A stretch of DNA of 20,841 nt from Methanobacteriota archaeon (GTDB lineage: Archaea > Halobacteriota > Halobacteria > Halobacteriales > Halalkalicoccaceae). The stretch is from the NCBI GenBank assembly GCA_022561895.1, contig JADFQH010000009.1, positions 1 to 20,841 of the forward strand, read 5' to 3'. The notes below the pieces were generated by a model. It ran no database searches. It saw only the letters and a program-made list of their open reading frames with translations, and was not told the origin of the DNA. The translations under genes were made by a program, and so were the position numbers. Shown piece after piece: positions 7,831 to 16,446 of the stretch (position 1 is the stretch's first letter; each line of letters opens with the position of its first letter).

Positions 7831-9471
7831 TTACTCCTCCTCGAACAGGAGTTCGAGCAGCTCGCGCTGACCTTTCCGGAGATGGCTGTGAAGCGTCGGC
7901 GAGGAGACGCCCATCGCGTCCGCGATCTCCTCTGCCGTGCTCCCGCGGGGCCAGTCGAAGTACCCCCCAAAATACGCCGCCTGGAGCGCCGCGCGCTGGC
8001 GCTCGGTCAGCCGATCGGTTGCCCCTCGCTTGAAGCCATCAGGGGTGTTTGCTCCCCGCTCCGTGGCCTGTTTGCCGACGAATCGAGTGTCGGGAAACGC
8101 CCCCGTCACGCGGTCGACGAGCGCCCGGAGATCCGTGTCGTACGCACAGTCGGCGAGGATCCGTGCCCCGCCGTTTTCGACCGTCATCTCTCTCACGGTC
8201 GCGCCGTAGTCAGTCAACAGGAGAAGCGGGCAGCTCCCCGAGACGACGAACTCGACCAGCGCGCCCGAATCCCGCCCCTCGACGAGGCGGCTGTCAGCAA
8301 CGCCGGGGCGCTCGCCAGCGAATTCGAGAACGTCCGGTGCGCTTGCCCCCGAGAGGGTCACATAATAAAGCAGTGCGGATTCGGAGGCAGAAACGATCGA
8401 TTCGAGATCGAACCGACAATCGAACTGTTCGGAAGCGGCGACGAACACCGACTGGGAGTCGGCCGTGTAGAACTCGAGTTCGAGGATGGTGTCCGCAAGC
8501 AGGAGCTTCTGGCGACGGATCGCGGTGATCGCGTGGCCGATCCGCCGACCGACCACCGAGAGATGTTCGCGTGTTTCTGTGCGTACTGGCCCTCTGATCC
8601 CAACGTACAGCGTTCCATACCGGGTTTCGCCGTATCGAATCGCACTCTCGACGATGTTCGCTCGATCGACTCGTGTCCGATCGGATCCCCCGAACCCATC
8701 CCGAAGCGACCGAATCGACTCGTGATCGATCCCCGAGGCGGCGTTTGGAGCCCGTGTTTCGCCGAGCTCCGGCGCTTCGATCCATGCAAAACGATACTGC
8801 TCCGCGAGGGACTCACAGACGACCGATTCGAGTTCCTCGCGCGTCGAGGCATCGACCAGCGCCGAATCGAGCGCCGCAGAACGGTGTGTTTTGGACGGCT
8901 CTTCGAGCGCGGCGACGATCTCTTCGGTCGTCGGGGCATCGAGATACGGATTGAGCGCTTCGACGCTCGCCCAGCCGCCGATCGATCGGACGATCCGAGG
9001 AGAGATCTCCCGCCCACGGAGCAGTGTCCGGGCGAAATACCCCCGTAGATCCTGTGCGCTCACCGTCTCGAATCTCTCAGCTCCCGTCCGATCGGCGGCC
9101 CGATCCCCCACCTTACGGACGAGCATTTGGACGCGCCGTGGCGTAACCCCGAAGATCCGCTCGTCGTCCCCAACTGCGTTGCTGGTAGCGTACCGACGCA
9201 GCTCCTCCTCGATACTCCGCGGGAGATACGCCTCCCGGCTCCCGTCCTGCTCGGAAACCGATAGGACGAACCGGTCGGGATCGCTCCGAACCCGAACGAT
9301 ATCGTTCAAACGGATTGTCGTCATCTCCGTCGCCCTGAGCCCGACCTCGCCCCCCAATCGGACGAGCAGTCGCTCGCGATACGTCGTCGTCGCGGCCAAC
9401 AGCTGATCGTACTCCGCCGTCGAAACCCCCTCTCGATCCGTTCGGTCGTATATCGAACCCGTTTCCGCCAT
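7831..9471 (-). CDS. Bacterio-opsin activator-type HTH_10 regulator with degenerate recombinase-like N-terminus
   Basis: The 546-aa protein has three parts. Residues 1-180 resemble a tyrosine recombinase catalytic core: GLRATEM has the box-I arginine (R46), QDLRGYFARTLL resembles the HxLRH box, and NPYLDAP holds the tyrosine (Y176). The middle (about 200-480) resembles the GAF/Bat linker region of bacterio-opsin activators. Residues 488-546 are an HTH_10 domain (LTERQRAALQAAYFGGYFDW, then STAEEIADAMGVSSPTLHSHLRKGQREL). Both recombinase histidines are replaced (HxLRH to QDLRG, LGH to IGG), so recombination is unlikely and a DNA-binding or dimerisation role is more probable. It lies between two acetyl-CoA synthetase genes on the same strand, so control of acetate metabolism is the natural inference. 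The start ATG at 9471 was chosen as the first in frame. Confidence 0.88.
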   Translation of the reverse strand: MAETGSIYDRTDREGVSTAEYDQLLAATTTYRERLLVRLGGEVGLRATEMTTIRLNDIVRVRSDPDRFVLSVSEQDGSREAYLPRSIEEELRRYATSNAVGDDERIFGVTPRRVQMLVRKVGDRAADRTGAERFETVSAQDLRGYFARTLLRGREISPRIVRSIGGWASVEALNPYLDAPTTEEIVAALEEPSKTHRSAALDSALVDASTREELESVVCESLAEQYRFAWIEAPELGETRAPNAASGIDHESIRSLRDGFGGSDRTRVDRANIVESAIRYGETRYGTLYVGIRGPVRTETREHLSVVGRRIGHAITAIRRQKLLLADTILELEFYTADSQSVFVAASEQFDCRFDLESIVSASESALLYYVTLSGASAPDVLEFAGERPGVADSRLVEGRDSGALVEFVVSGSCPLLLLTDYGATVREMTVENGGARILADCAYDTDLRALVDRVTGAFPDTRFVGKQATERGANTPDGFKRGATDRLTERQRAALQAAYFGGYFDWPRGSTAEEIADAMGVSSPTLHSHLRKGQRELLELLFEEE

Positions 9472-9488
9472 GTTTCGTATCTCTTAGG

Positions 9489-9526
9489 GAGTGCGAAACC
9501 GTGTTAGCTGTACCGGTTCGACACTC
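9489..9526. repeat. Imperfect dyad upstream of the HTH_10 regulator gene
   Basis: GAGTGCGAAACC (9489-9500) and GGTTCGACACTC (9515-9526) form an imperfect inverted repeat 18 bp beyond the regulator start codon. TACCGGT lies inside it at 9511-9517. Its position suggests an operator for the regulator gene, possibly autoregulatory. This is inferred from symmetry and location only. Confidence 0.35.
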
Positions 9527-9547
9527 CGAAAAATCGGTAGACGCCTT

Positions 9548-9572
9548 CGTTTCGTAGTACTCAGAGGAAACG
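9548..9572. terminator. Hairpin just downstream of acs2
   Basis: CGTTTC (9548-9553) and GAAACG (9567-9572) flank a 13-nt loop, beginning 2 nt after the acs2 stop on the minus strand. A TTTTT tract follows on that strand, about 15 nt further on (9532-9536 on the plus strand reads AAAAA). The pair could reduce read-through from acs2 into the regulator gene. Confidence 0.4.
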
Positions 9573-9574
9573 AA

Positions 9575-11515
<1,941 letters not shown>

Positions 11516-11527
11516 CGTGTGAGTTGG

Positions 11528-11887
11528 TCACGATGGGTCGAAGGATAAGGTTTCGCCCGACAGCGAAACGGTCCGCTCGACGGAGCAGTCGTGGTTCTTC
11601 GCACATAGCGTTGCACAAACCGTGTACCTCCCGGATTCGGGACCCGACCACATCCCCTCGTGAGTTGACGACTCGTTAGGCCCGAGCCGCTCGCTTCGGA
11701 TCGCCTGTGTGAACAGTCGGCCATCGCTCCACCGCCAGCGTTCCCTCCCGTTTTCGAGAACGACGAAATCGACCGACTGGCCGTCGCGAAATCGCAGTTC
11801 AATCGGGTCGTCGCCCGTATTTGTGACGGTGAACCGAAATCGGAGTGTGTCGTCGTACACGAGATCGAGCGCTCCGGAGAGGATCAT
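11528..11887 (-). CDS. BsuPI-domain protein (putative proteinase inhibitor-like)
   Basis: The 119-aa beta-rich protein follows the intracellular proteinase inhibitor (BsuPI) pattern: LRFRFTVTNTGDDPIELRF, then GQSVDFVVLENGRERWRWSDGRLFTQ, then an LGPNESSTHEGMW strand. Bacillus subtilis BsuPI inhibits the intracellular serine protease; function in archaea is not established. No signal peptide is seen, so it is cytoplasmic as written. The three cysteines (CATLCAKNHDC) near the C-terminus are unusual in this family and could bind metal. It is the first gene before acs2, 12 nt away. A TATA-like GTGTATTG lies about 26 nt upstream of the ATG, so it probably heads a leaderless operon mRNA. Confidence 0.82.
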   Translation of the reverse strand: MILSGALDLVYDDTLRFRFTVTNTGDDPIELRFRDGQSVDFVVLENGRERWRWSDGRLFTQAIRSERLGPNESSTHEGMWSGPESGRYTVCATLCAKNHDCSVERTVSLSGETLSFDPS

Positions 11888-11910
11888 GCAGTCGATGGAT
11901 CGGAGACGGA

Positions 11911-11918
11911 CAATACAC
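11911..11918 (-). promoter_or_regulatory. TATA-like box of the BsuPI-acs2 transcript
   Basis: On the minus strand it reads GTGTATTG, centred about 27 nt before the ATG at 11887. The left outer arm of the nested inverted repeat (11917-11929) occupies the BRE position directly upstream. A protein bound to that arm would compete with TFB/TBP or recruit them. Confidence 0.55.
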
Positions 11919-11992
11919 TACCGGTCGTAACTGTTCTGCATCGGACGCCAGGGCGGTCGGCGTCCGATGGACGATGGCCTACGACCGGTAGT
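11917..11992. repeat. Nested two-stage inverted repeat between divergent genes
   Basis: The outer arms ACTACCGGTCGTA (11917-11929) and TACGACCGGTAGT (11980-11992) match over 13 bp without mismatch. Inside them the arms CATCGGACGCC (11939-11949) and GGCGTCCGATG (11959-11969) match over 11 bp around a 9-nt loop. The stretches between outer and inner arms (9 and 10 nt) do not pair. The whole 76-bp element lies between the BsuPI-acs2 promoter and the DUF2797 promoter. It could be an operator with two site pairs, a cruciform, or a remnant of a small mobile element. Confidence 0.8.
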
Positions 11993-12012
11993 ATACCCTC
12001 ACGACGACACCC

Positions 12013-12020
12013 CTATTTAG
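12013..12020 (+). promoter_or_regulatory. TATA box of the DUF2797 gene
   Basis: CTATTTAG is centred about 25 nt upstream of the GTG at 12041. The spacing implies a leaderless mRNA starting at the GTG and supports that start codon. Confidence 0.6.
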
Positions 12021-12040
12021 CGCCGACCTGTACTGAAACC

Positions 12041-12799
12041 GTGCAGATCGTAGGCTACGATTCGGGCGTAAGCAACGGCGAGCCGGCGCTTTTTTTCGCC
12101 GATAACGAGGATCTCGAACGCGAGTCGCTCGCTGCCGGTCGCGTTATCGAGTTCGCCCTTGGGGAACGCCGATGTGCAGGGACGATCGTCGACGGAACCC
12201 ATCGAAGCTGTTCTAACTCTGCTGGTCCCTACTGCGACGAACACACCTCCACGTGGGTCTGTGCGCGCTGTACGGGCACCTGTCTGAAAGACGAGATGGA
12301 CTGCTACGAGGAACACGCGATCTACCTCGCCGCCTTCGCCCCGGCGACGTTCAAGATCGGCGTCACCCGCGAGTGGCGACTCGATACCCGCCTCCGCGAG
12401 CAGGGGGCCGACAGGGCGGCCCATCTTCAGACAGTGTCGGATGGACGGATCGCCCGCGAGATCGAACACGAAATAGCGAGAGAGATCGGCGATCGGGTTC
12501 GCGTCTCCACGAAAATCCGTGGGCTGAATGAGTCGATCGATAGATCGGCGTGGCAGGAACTCCTCTCCGAGTACGACCCCATCGAAACCTTCGCCTTCGA
12601 GTACGATCTCGATCTCACGGAGCGCCCGGTGGGAGAAACGATCGCGAGCGGCACTGTCCTCGGGACCCAGGGCCGGATACTGGTGCTCGAACGCGAGGGG
12701 ACGACCTACGCGGTCGACATGCGCGATCTCATTGGCTACGAACTGCGCGAGGGGGAAACGGATCGGGCACTACAGTCGAGTTTAGGCGCGTTCGGCTGA
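12041..12799 (+). CDS. DUF2797 family protein (zinc-binding, GIY-YIG-like segment)
   Basis: This is a 252-aa protein with a GTG start. A cysteine-rich region (C45, C57, C65, H68, C74, C77, C81, C88) can supply two zinc sites. It is followed by AIYLAAFAPATFKIGVTREWRLDTRLREQGA (93-123), whose spacing of a Y, a K-I-G-V-T turn and a following arginine helix resembles a GIY-YIG core. The C-terminal third (VGETIASGTVLGTQGRILVLE) looks like an OB/beta-barrel segment. I recognise the family as DUF2797, of unknown function. A nucleic-acid role is inferred from the zinc cluster plus GIY-YIG-like core. The start is supported by the leaderless-type TATA spacing. It converges with the reductase gene, 15 nt away. 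Confidence 0.82.
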   Translation: MQIVGYDSGVSNGEPALFFADNEDLERESLAAGRVIEFALGERRCAGTIVDGTHRSCSNSAGPYCDEHTSTWVCARCTGTCLKDEMDCYEEHAIYLAAFAPATFKIGVTREWRLDTRLREQGADRAAHLQTVSDGRIAREIEHEIAREIGDRVRVSTKIRGLNESIDRSAWQELLSEYDPIETFAFEYDLDLTERPVGETIASGTVLGTQGRILVLEREGTTYAVDMRDLIGYELREGETDRALQSSLGAFG

Positions 12800-12814
12800 A
12801 CGGGTACGTACTGT

Positions 12815-13726
12815 CTACTCCTCGGCGCGCGCCGTCTCGCCCGCGAGCAGTTCGATGACCTGCATGATCCCTGAATTATCGTCCCGGCCCATATCGTTTC
12901 CGATCATCGACTTGTAGAGTTCGTGGGCGAGCTCCGTTTGGGGCATTGGCGCGCCAAAGGCCTCGCCCGCGTCAGTCGCGATCCGGAGGTCCTTGTACTG
13001 GTACTCGGCGAAAAAGCCCGGATCGAAATCGCCCTGAATCATGTTCGGCGCGCGATTGTCGAGGGTCCAACAGCCCGCCGCCCCTCCACTAATTGCCTCG
13101 ACGACGCTTTCTCCGTCCGCGCCCGCCTGACTCGCAAAGACGAGCGCCTCGCTAACGCCGACCATCTGGGCGGCGACGACGATCTGATTCGCGGCCTTCG
13201 CCGTTTGGCCCGCACCGCTCGGCCCGCAGTGAGTGACCGTTTCGCCCATCACGTCCAAGAGGTCGCGGTGCTCGTCGAGTGCCCCCTCATTCCCGCCGAC
13301 CATGATCGAAAGCGTTCCCTCGATGGCCCCCTCCTCGCCACCCGAAATGGGTGCATCGAGCAGTTCTACCCCTTGTTCTTCGAGTTCCCCGGCGATCTCC
13401 TTCGTGACTACCGGCGAGATCGTCGAGTGGTCTATGACAACCATTCCGTCGCTCAGGCCGTCGATTATCGGACTGTCTTCGTCCTCGTCGCCCAACGCGA
13501 TCCGCTTTACATCCGGTGAGTCGGGAAGACACATGAGAACCACGTCGCTTTCTTCGGCGACGCCCGCGGGAGATTCCCCGTTTTCGCCGCCGCTTTCGAC
13601 CAGCTCCTCGACCGGCTCTTCTGAACGATTGTGCCCGACGACGGAATAGCCCTCTTCGAGGAGGTTTTTCGCCATCGGTAGCCCCATGATTCCGAGTCCG
13701 ACGAACCCGACTGTCTTTTCTGGCAT
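12815..13726 (-). CDS. NAD(P)-dependent beta-hydroxyacid dehydrogenase family reductase (GlxR/HIBADH-like)
   Basis: This is a 303-aa oxidoreductase with an N-terminal Rossmann fold, GFVGLGIMGLPMAKNL (7-22). The substrate-binding signature is DAPISGGEEGAIEGTLSIMVGG (124-145). The catalytic helix is GAGQTAKAANQ with K177. An all-alpha C-terminal domain follows. Family members reduce tartronate semialdehyde or oxidise 3-hydroxyisobutyrate. 2-hydroxy-3-oxopropionate reductase is the usual annotation for such haloarchaeal proteins, but the substrate cannot be fixed from motifs. CGTATTTG about 29 nt upstream of the ATG fits a leaderless transcript of its own. Confidence 0.88.
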   Translation of the reverse strand: MPEKTVGFVGLGIMGLPMAKNLLEEGYSVVGHNRSEEPVEELVESGGENGESPAGVAEESDVVLMCLPDSPDVKRIALGDEDEDSPIIDGLSDGMVVIDHSTISPVVTKEIAGELEEQGVELLDAPISGGEEGAIEGTLSIMVGGNEGALDEHRDLLDVMGETVTHCGPSGAGQTAKAANQIVVAAQMVGVSEALVFASQAGADGESVVEAISGGAAGCWTLDNRAPNMIQGDFDPGFFAEYQYKDLRIATDAGEAFGAPMPQTELAHELYKSMIGNDMGRDDNSGIMQVIELLAGETARAEE

Positions 13727-13750
13727 GCCGAGTGGTCGTCATTCCAGCAT

Positions 13751-13758
13751 CAAATACG
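13751..13758 (-). promoter_or_regulatory. TATA-like box of the reductase gene
   Basis: CGTATTTG on the minus strand is centred about 29 nt before the ATG at 13726. It gives the reductase a promoter independent of the upstream 74-aa gene. Confidence 0.5.
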
Positions 13759-13827
13759 TTGACGATGGGCACAGAAATCTCCTCCATCGAACGCGGTTCG
13801 ACCCGGCTCGACTCCCGTACCCGCCGG

Positions 13828-14052
13828 TCAATCCATTGCGTCCGCGATCCGCTCGATGGCCAGCACAAACCTCCAGAGCAGGTATAATATCACGAACGAG
13901 AGGACGATTCCCGTCAACGTGACGACAACGGGAAGAAGCGGCTGGGCGAGGACGGCCGTATACAACAGACTCAGCCCGATCAGTGCGACGAGAGCGAGGA
14001 TGGCGCACTTGCTCAAATCCGTGCCGAGGGACCTGTTGTTTCGGGCGAACAC
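13828..14052 (-). CDS. Small two-TM membrane protein
   Basis: The 74-aa protein has two membrane helices (about residues 15-37 and 41-64), a short basic N-terminus and a C-terminal ERIADAMD. No family with a known function was recognised. The start is GTG at 14052. It is chosen because the palindromic TATA element GAATATATTC is centred about 26 nt upstream, consistent with a leaderless mRNA. It lies 101 nt upstream of the reductase gene on the same strand and is divergent from the Gly/Met-rich gene. Confidence 0.65.
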   Translation of the reverse strand: MFARNNRSLGTDLSKCAILALVALIGLSLLYTAVLAQPLLPVVVTLTGIVLSFVILYLLWRFVLAIERIADAMD

Positions 14053-14073
14053 GTATGAGTAACTACTCTGTAA

Positions 14074-14083
14074 GAATATATTC
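14074..14083 (-). promoter_or_regulatory. Palindromic TATA element GAATATATTC
   Basis: This perfect 10-bp palindrome is centred about 26 nt upstream of the GTG at 14052. Its symmetry means it could also direct plus-strand transcription toward the Gly/Met-rich gene at 14146, which otherwise has only a weak CCCTTTTCGG box at 14115-14124. Confidence 0.5.
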
Positions 14084-14145
14084 CCACGCTAGACCCGGCA
14101 GGCGACAACCCAACCCTTTTCGGTTCGGCTGTCGAATCCGGGGGC

Positions 14146-14559
14146 ATGGTAGACGAAAACGACGAGAGCGGCGAACCCGTTGAGGGAGAGGGTGGCGAGG
14201 AGAAATCGTTCCGCGAGCGCGTCGAGGAGATTAGAGAGCAGCGCGAGGCCGAGGGTGGTCCCGAAGGCGCGGGTGGTGAGGGCGAAGGCTCGCGCGAGGA
14301 GCGCTTAGAGGAGATGATGGGCGGCGGTGGCGGTCCCGGTGGGATGGGTGGCAACCCCTTCGCCCAGATGATGGGTGGCATGATGGGCGGCGGTGGCGGC
14401 GGTCCCGGTGCGATGGGCGGCGGTCCCGGCGGGCCTGCTGGAGGACCCGGCGGCGAGAGCGACAACGAACAGGTCGTCCGCGAGATCCGCCAGCTCCGCG
14501 ACGAAGTCAGGGATGTGAACCGCCACCTCGAGCGGATTGCGGACGCATTAGAGGACTAA
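14146..14559 (+). CDS. Gly/Met-rich low-complexity protein with C-terminal coiled coil
   Basis: The 137-aa protein has three zones. Residues 1-57 are highly acidic, with a charged helix (FRERVEEIREQREAE). Residues 58-103 are low complexity, built from GGGGGPGGMGG-like units broken by NPFAQMMGGMMGG. Residues 107-137 (EQVVREIRQLRDEVRDVNRHLERIADALE) look like a heptad coiled coil. No family with a known function was recognised. The layout (acidic head, flexible Gly/Met linker, oligomerising tail) suggests a scaffold or self-associating protein, but that is inference. Strong codon bias and absence of frame breaks support a real gene. It is divergent from the 74-aa membrane protein gene. Confidence 0.7.
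   Translation: MVDENDESGEPVEGEGGEEKSFRERVEEIREQREAEGGPEGAGGEGEGSREERLEEMMGGGGGPGGMGGNPFAQMMGGMMGGGGGGPGAMGGGPGGPAGGPGGESDNEQVVREIRQLRDEVRDVNRHLERIADALED
14314..14430 (+). repeat. Imperfect direct repeats within the Gly/Met-rich gene
   Basis: ATGATGGGCGGCGGTGGCGG followed by TCCCGGT occurs at 14314-14340 and, with one extra GGC, at 14380-14409. A shortened ATGGGCGGCGGTCCCGGC copy lies at 14413-14430. The units are multiples of three and keep the frame, so the Gly/Met region probably grew by slippage or unequal exchange. Confidence 0.7.
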
Positions 14560-14644
14560 CTGTTACCGATTGGGACGATTCAGATCCGTTCGTACGGCCC
14601 ACAACACACATCGACAGATGTCTTTCTACGCTCGCATGTAAGGT

Positions 14645-15748
14645 CTACAGGGTGCGTTCCACCGAGTTGTAAACCGTTTCGAGCCGGTCGATCGAGCGTT
14701 CGACGCTGATCGATTCCCGCTCGGCCAAACACCCGTTTTTGAGGTGATCACGCTCCGCGAGCGCCCGCGCTATTGCGCGTCTGAATCCAACGGGATCGCC
14801 CGGCGTGTAATGATAGCCCGTCTCGCCGTCGACGACAGTTTCGGAAAGCGCACCGGCGTCGGCCCCAATCACGGGCGTCCCACACGCGATCGCCTCGCGG
14901 GCGACCAGCCCCTCGGTTTCGACGGGACTCGGGAAGGCAAAGACATCGAGCGCAGAGTAGAACTCGGGTAGCTCCTCGCGATCGAGAAAGCCGAGAAATC
15001 GCACATCGATATCGAGTCGGCTCGCTTTTGCATCGAGTGCGGGCTGGGCGGGACCGTCGCCCGCAAGCGCGAGCGTCCAGTCCGTTTCGCTCACCGCGTC
15101 AAGCAGCTCGTCGAGGTTCTTCTCGTGGCCATGTCGTCCCGTGTAGCCGATCAACGGACCACTTTCCAGCCCGTAGCGGTCTCGGATATCTGAGATCACT
15201 GGCCGGAAAAAGTCGGTATCGACGCCGTTCGAGATCACTTCGACGGGTCCCGTGACGCCGAGATCGCTCCGGAGGTGATTGCGGGTGGTTTCACTCGGTG
15301 CGATGATCCGTTCGGCCTTTTCGAGAAACCAGCGCTCGTAGCGCCGACAGCCCCAGCGCAGCTCCGGAAGGAGACTGTCCGGTGGCGAGAGATAGGTCGC
15401 GTACTCCTCGATCGGGGTGTGGTACGACCGGATCAGCGGCAGCTCCTTCGACCGGGCGAATCTGAGCGCCGCGATCCCGATTCCGAAGGGAGTGTGAGCG
15501 TGGACGAGATCGGCGTCGAGGCTCTCGGGGACGATCGGTGGGCTGAAACGATACCCATCATAAACGGGAAACGGTAGGCTCGAAACGGGGTACTCTCTCG
15601 ATTCGGGCTCGCGCTCGGTCCGCGGGTAGACGACTGCCATTTGACCGCCGCGTGCTCGCCATCGCTCTCTCCACGTTGCGACGGTGTAGCTGACGCCGTT
15701 TACCGTCGGGAGATACGTATCGGTAAACGCCGCGACCGAGCCTCTCAT
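14645..15748 (-). CDS. Glycosyltransferase family 4 (GT-B fold)
   Basis: The 367-aa GT4-type enzyme has N-terminal FTDTYLPTVNGVSYTV, DLVHAHTPFG and RSYHTPIEEYATYL (acceptor domain). C-terminally it has ISNGVDTDFF (172-181), GYTGRHGHEKNLDELL, and the E-7x-E signature (E277 and E285 in ETEGLVAREA), followed by ACGTPVIGADAGAL, which holds the donor nucleotide-sugar. Similar proteins act on glycolipids or surface glycans; the donor and acceptor are unknown. An in-frame ATG at 15880 would add 44 Arg-rich residues across the rnp4 promoter. The ATG at 15748 is preferred because homologues start at MRGSVAAFTDTY-like sequence and a CGCATTATCG TATA-like box is centred 27 nt upstream. Confidence 0.88.
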   Translation of the reverse strand: MRGSVAAFTDTYLPTVNGVSYTVATWRERWRARGGQMAVVYPRTEREPESREYPVSSLPFPVYDGYRFSPPIVPESLDADLVHAHTPFGIGIAALRFARSKELPLIRSYHTPIEEYATYLSPPDSLLPELRWGCRRYERWFLEKAERIIAPSETTRNHLRSDLGVTGPVEVISNGVDTDFFRPVISDIRDRYGLESGPLIGYTGRHGHEKNLDELLDAVSETDWTLALAGDGPAQPALDAKASRLDIDVRFLGFLDREELPEFYSALDVFAFPSPVETEGLVAREAIACGTPVIGADAGALSETVVDGETGYHYTPGDPVGFRRAIARALAERDHLKNGCLAERESISVERSIDRLETVYNSVERTL

Positions 15749-15770
15749 TGTCCGTCCGTTCGAGCGCAAG

Positions 15771-15780
15771 CGATAATGCG
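15771..15780 (-). promoter_or_regulatory. TATA-like box of the glycosyltransferase gene
   Basis: CGCATTATCG on the minus strand is centred about 27 nt upstream of the ATG at 15748. It supports that start and a leaderless mRNA. Confidence 0.5.
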
Positions 15781-15800
15781 TTTCCCTTTGATCGCAGAAG

Positions 15801-15808
15801 ATATATAC
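15801..15808 (+). promoter_or_regulatory. TATA box of the rnp4-yhbY-mscS operon
   Basis: ATATATAC is centred about 31 nt upstream of the ATG at 15835. The predicted start site is about 5 nt before the ATG. It is a strong match in otherwise GC-rich DNA. Confidence 0.6.
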
Positions 15809-15834
15809 TGGTTTGCGCTCCTTCTTCGAACTAG

Positions 15835-16113
15835 ATGTCCATCGCTCGCGAGCGCATCGACCGACTCCACACGCTCGCAAAAGAGGCCGCAGCTACGGGA
15901 GCGGACGAACGTGCCCGCGAGTACGTTGCACTCGCCAGACGGATCGCCGAGCGCAATCGATTGCGGCTGCCGCGCTCGTTCAAGCGGATGAGCTGTGATC
16001 GGTGTGATCGCTATCTCAGGCCCGGACGCAACGCCCGCATCCGGTTACAGGACGGTCACGTCGTCTACACCTGCGAATGTGGGGAGCAGCATCGGTATCC
16101 ATACCGATCGTAA
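15835..16113 (+). CDS. rnp4: Ribonuclease P protein component 4 (Rpp21 homologue)
   Basis: The 92-aa basic protein has two N-terminal helices with conserved RERIDRLHTLAKEAA and YVALARRIAERNRLRLP, which in the family contact Rpp29. A C-terminal zinc ribbon follows, with C54, C57, C80 and C82 (CDRC and CEC) and the RYPY end. It forms the Rpp21-Rpp29 heterodimer that assists the RNase P RNA in removing tRNA 5' leaders. The last cysteine pair is CxC rather than CxxC. It is the first gene of an apparent operon with yhbY (75 nt later) and mscS. Confidence 0.9.
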   Translation: MSIARERIDRLHTLAKEAAATGADERAREYVALARRIAERNRLRLPRSFKRMSCDRCDRYLRPGRNARIRLQDGHVVYTCECGEQHRYPYRS

Positions 16114-16188
16114 TGATCGATGAATCACCGCGAGTGTGGCGTGCGCGGAAATCGAACGTTCAAAGTGTATCGGCTGTTTAGCAGGGCC

Positions 16189-16446
16189 ATGAGCGACCGA
16201 GCGGCCCGTCAAGAGCTTCGAAAGGAGGCCCACACAGTCGACGTGACGGTGTGGGTCGGAAAAAGCGGCATCGAGGCAGTTATCGAGGAACTCACAGACC
16301 AGCTCAAAGAGCGCGAGCTGGTAAAAGTCAAATTCCTCAGGGCTGCTCGCGGCGGGACAAGCACTGAGGAGCTTGCTGAAGACCTCGCGGAACAAACGGG
16401 GAGAGACCTCATCGAGACGCGGGGCAACACAGCGGTGTATCACTGA
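16189..16446 (+). CDS. YhbY/CRM-domain RNA-binding protein
   Basis: This 85-aa single CRM-domain protein has AHTVDVTVWVGKSGIEAVIEEL, which includes the GxxG-type loop GKSG (24-27), and ends in GNTAVYH. Bacterial YhbY binds pre-50S ribosomal particles; archaeal forms are thought to act in ribosome or RNA maturation. An in-frame ATG at 16120 would add 23 residues unlike the family, so ATG 16189 (MSDRAARQELRKEAH) is chosen. The stop TGA overlaps the mscS ATG by one base (TGATG), indicating coupling. It sits between an RNase P subunit and a mechanosensitive channel. Confidence 0.92.
   Translation: MSDRAARQELRKEAHTVDVTVWVGKSGIEAVIEELTDQLKERELVKVKFLRAARGGTSTEELAEDLAEQTGRDLIETRGNTAVYH

Noticed and set aside
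7882..9048. 388-codon plus-strand frame opposite the HTH_10 regulator
   Set aside because: Shadow of codon bias; no domain, no promoter, and no start context.
7831..9471. Active integrase of a mobile element
   Set aside because: Conserved histidines of the recombinase core are missing, the rest of the protein is a sensor/HTH_10 regulator, and no att sites or element boundaries were seen.
9511..9527. tRNA T-arm-like GGTTCGA near 9515, and a similar string near 13794
   Set aside because: No acceptor, D or anticodon stems can be formed around either site.
14314..14430. CRISPR-like or satellite repeat
   Set aside because: Units are in-frame, very short, Gly/Met coding, and lack unique spacers of even length.
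15749..15880. Extended N-terminus for the glycosyltransferase
   Set aside because: The extra 44 residues are Arg/Cys-rich, unlike the family, overlap the rnp4 start, and lie upstream of the likely TATA box.
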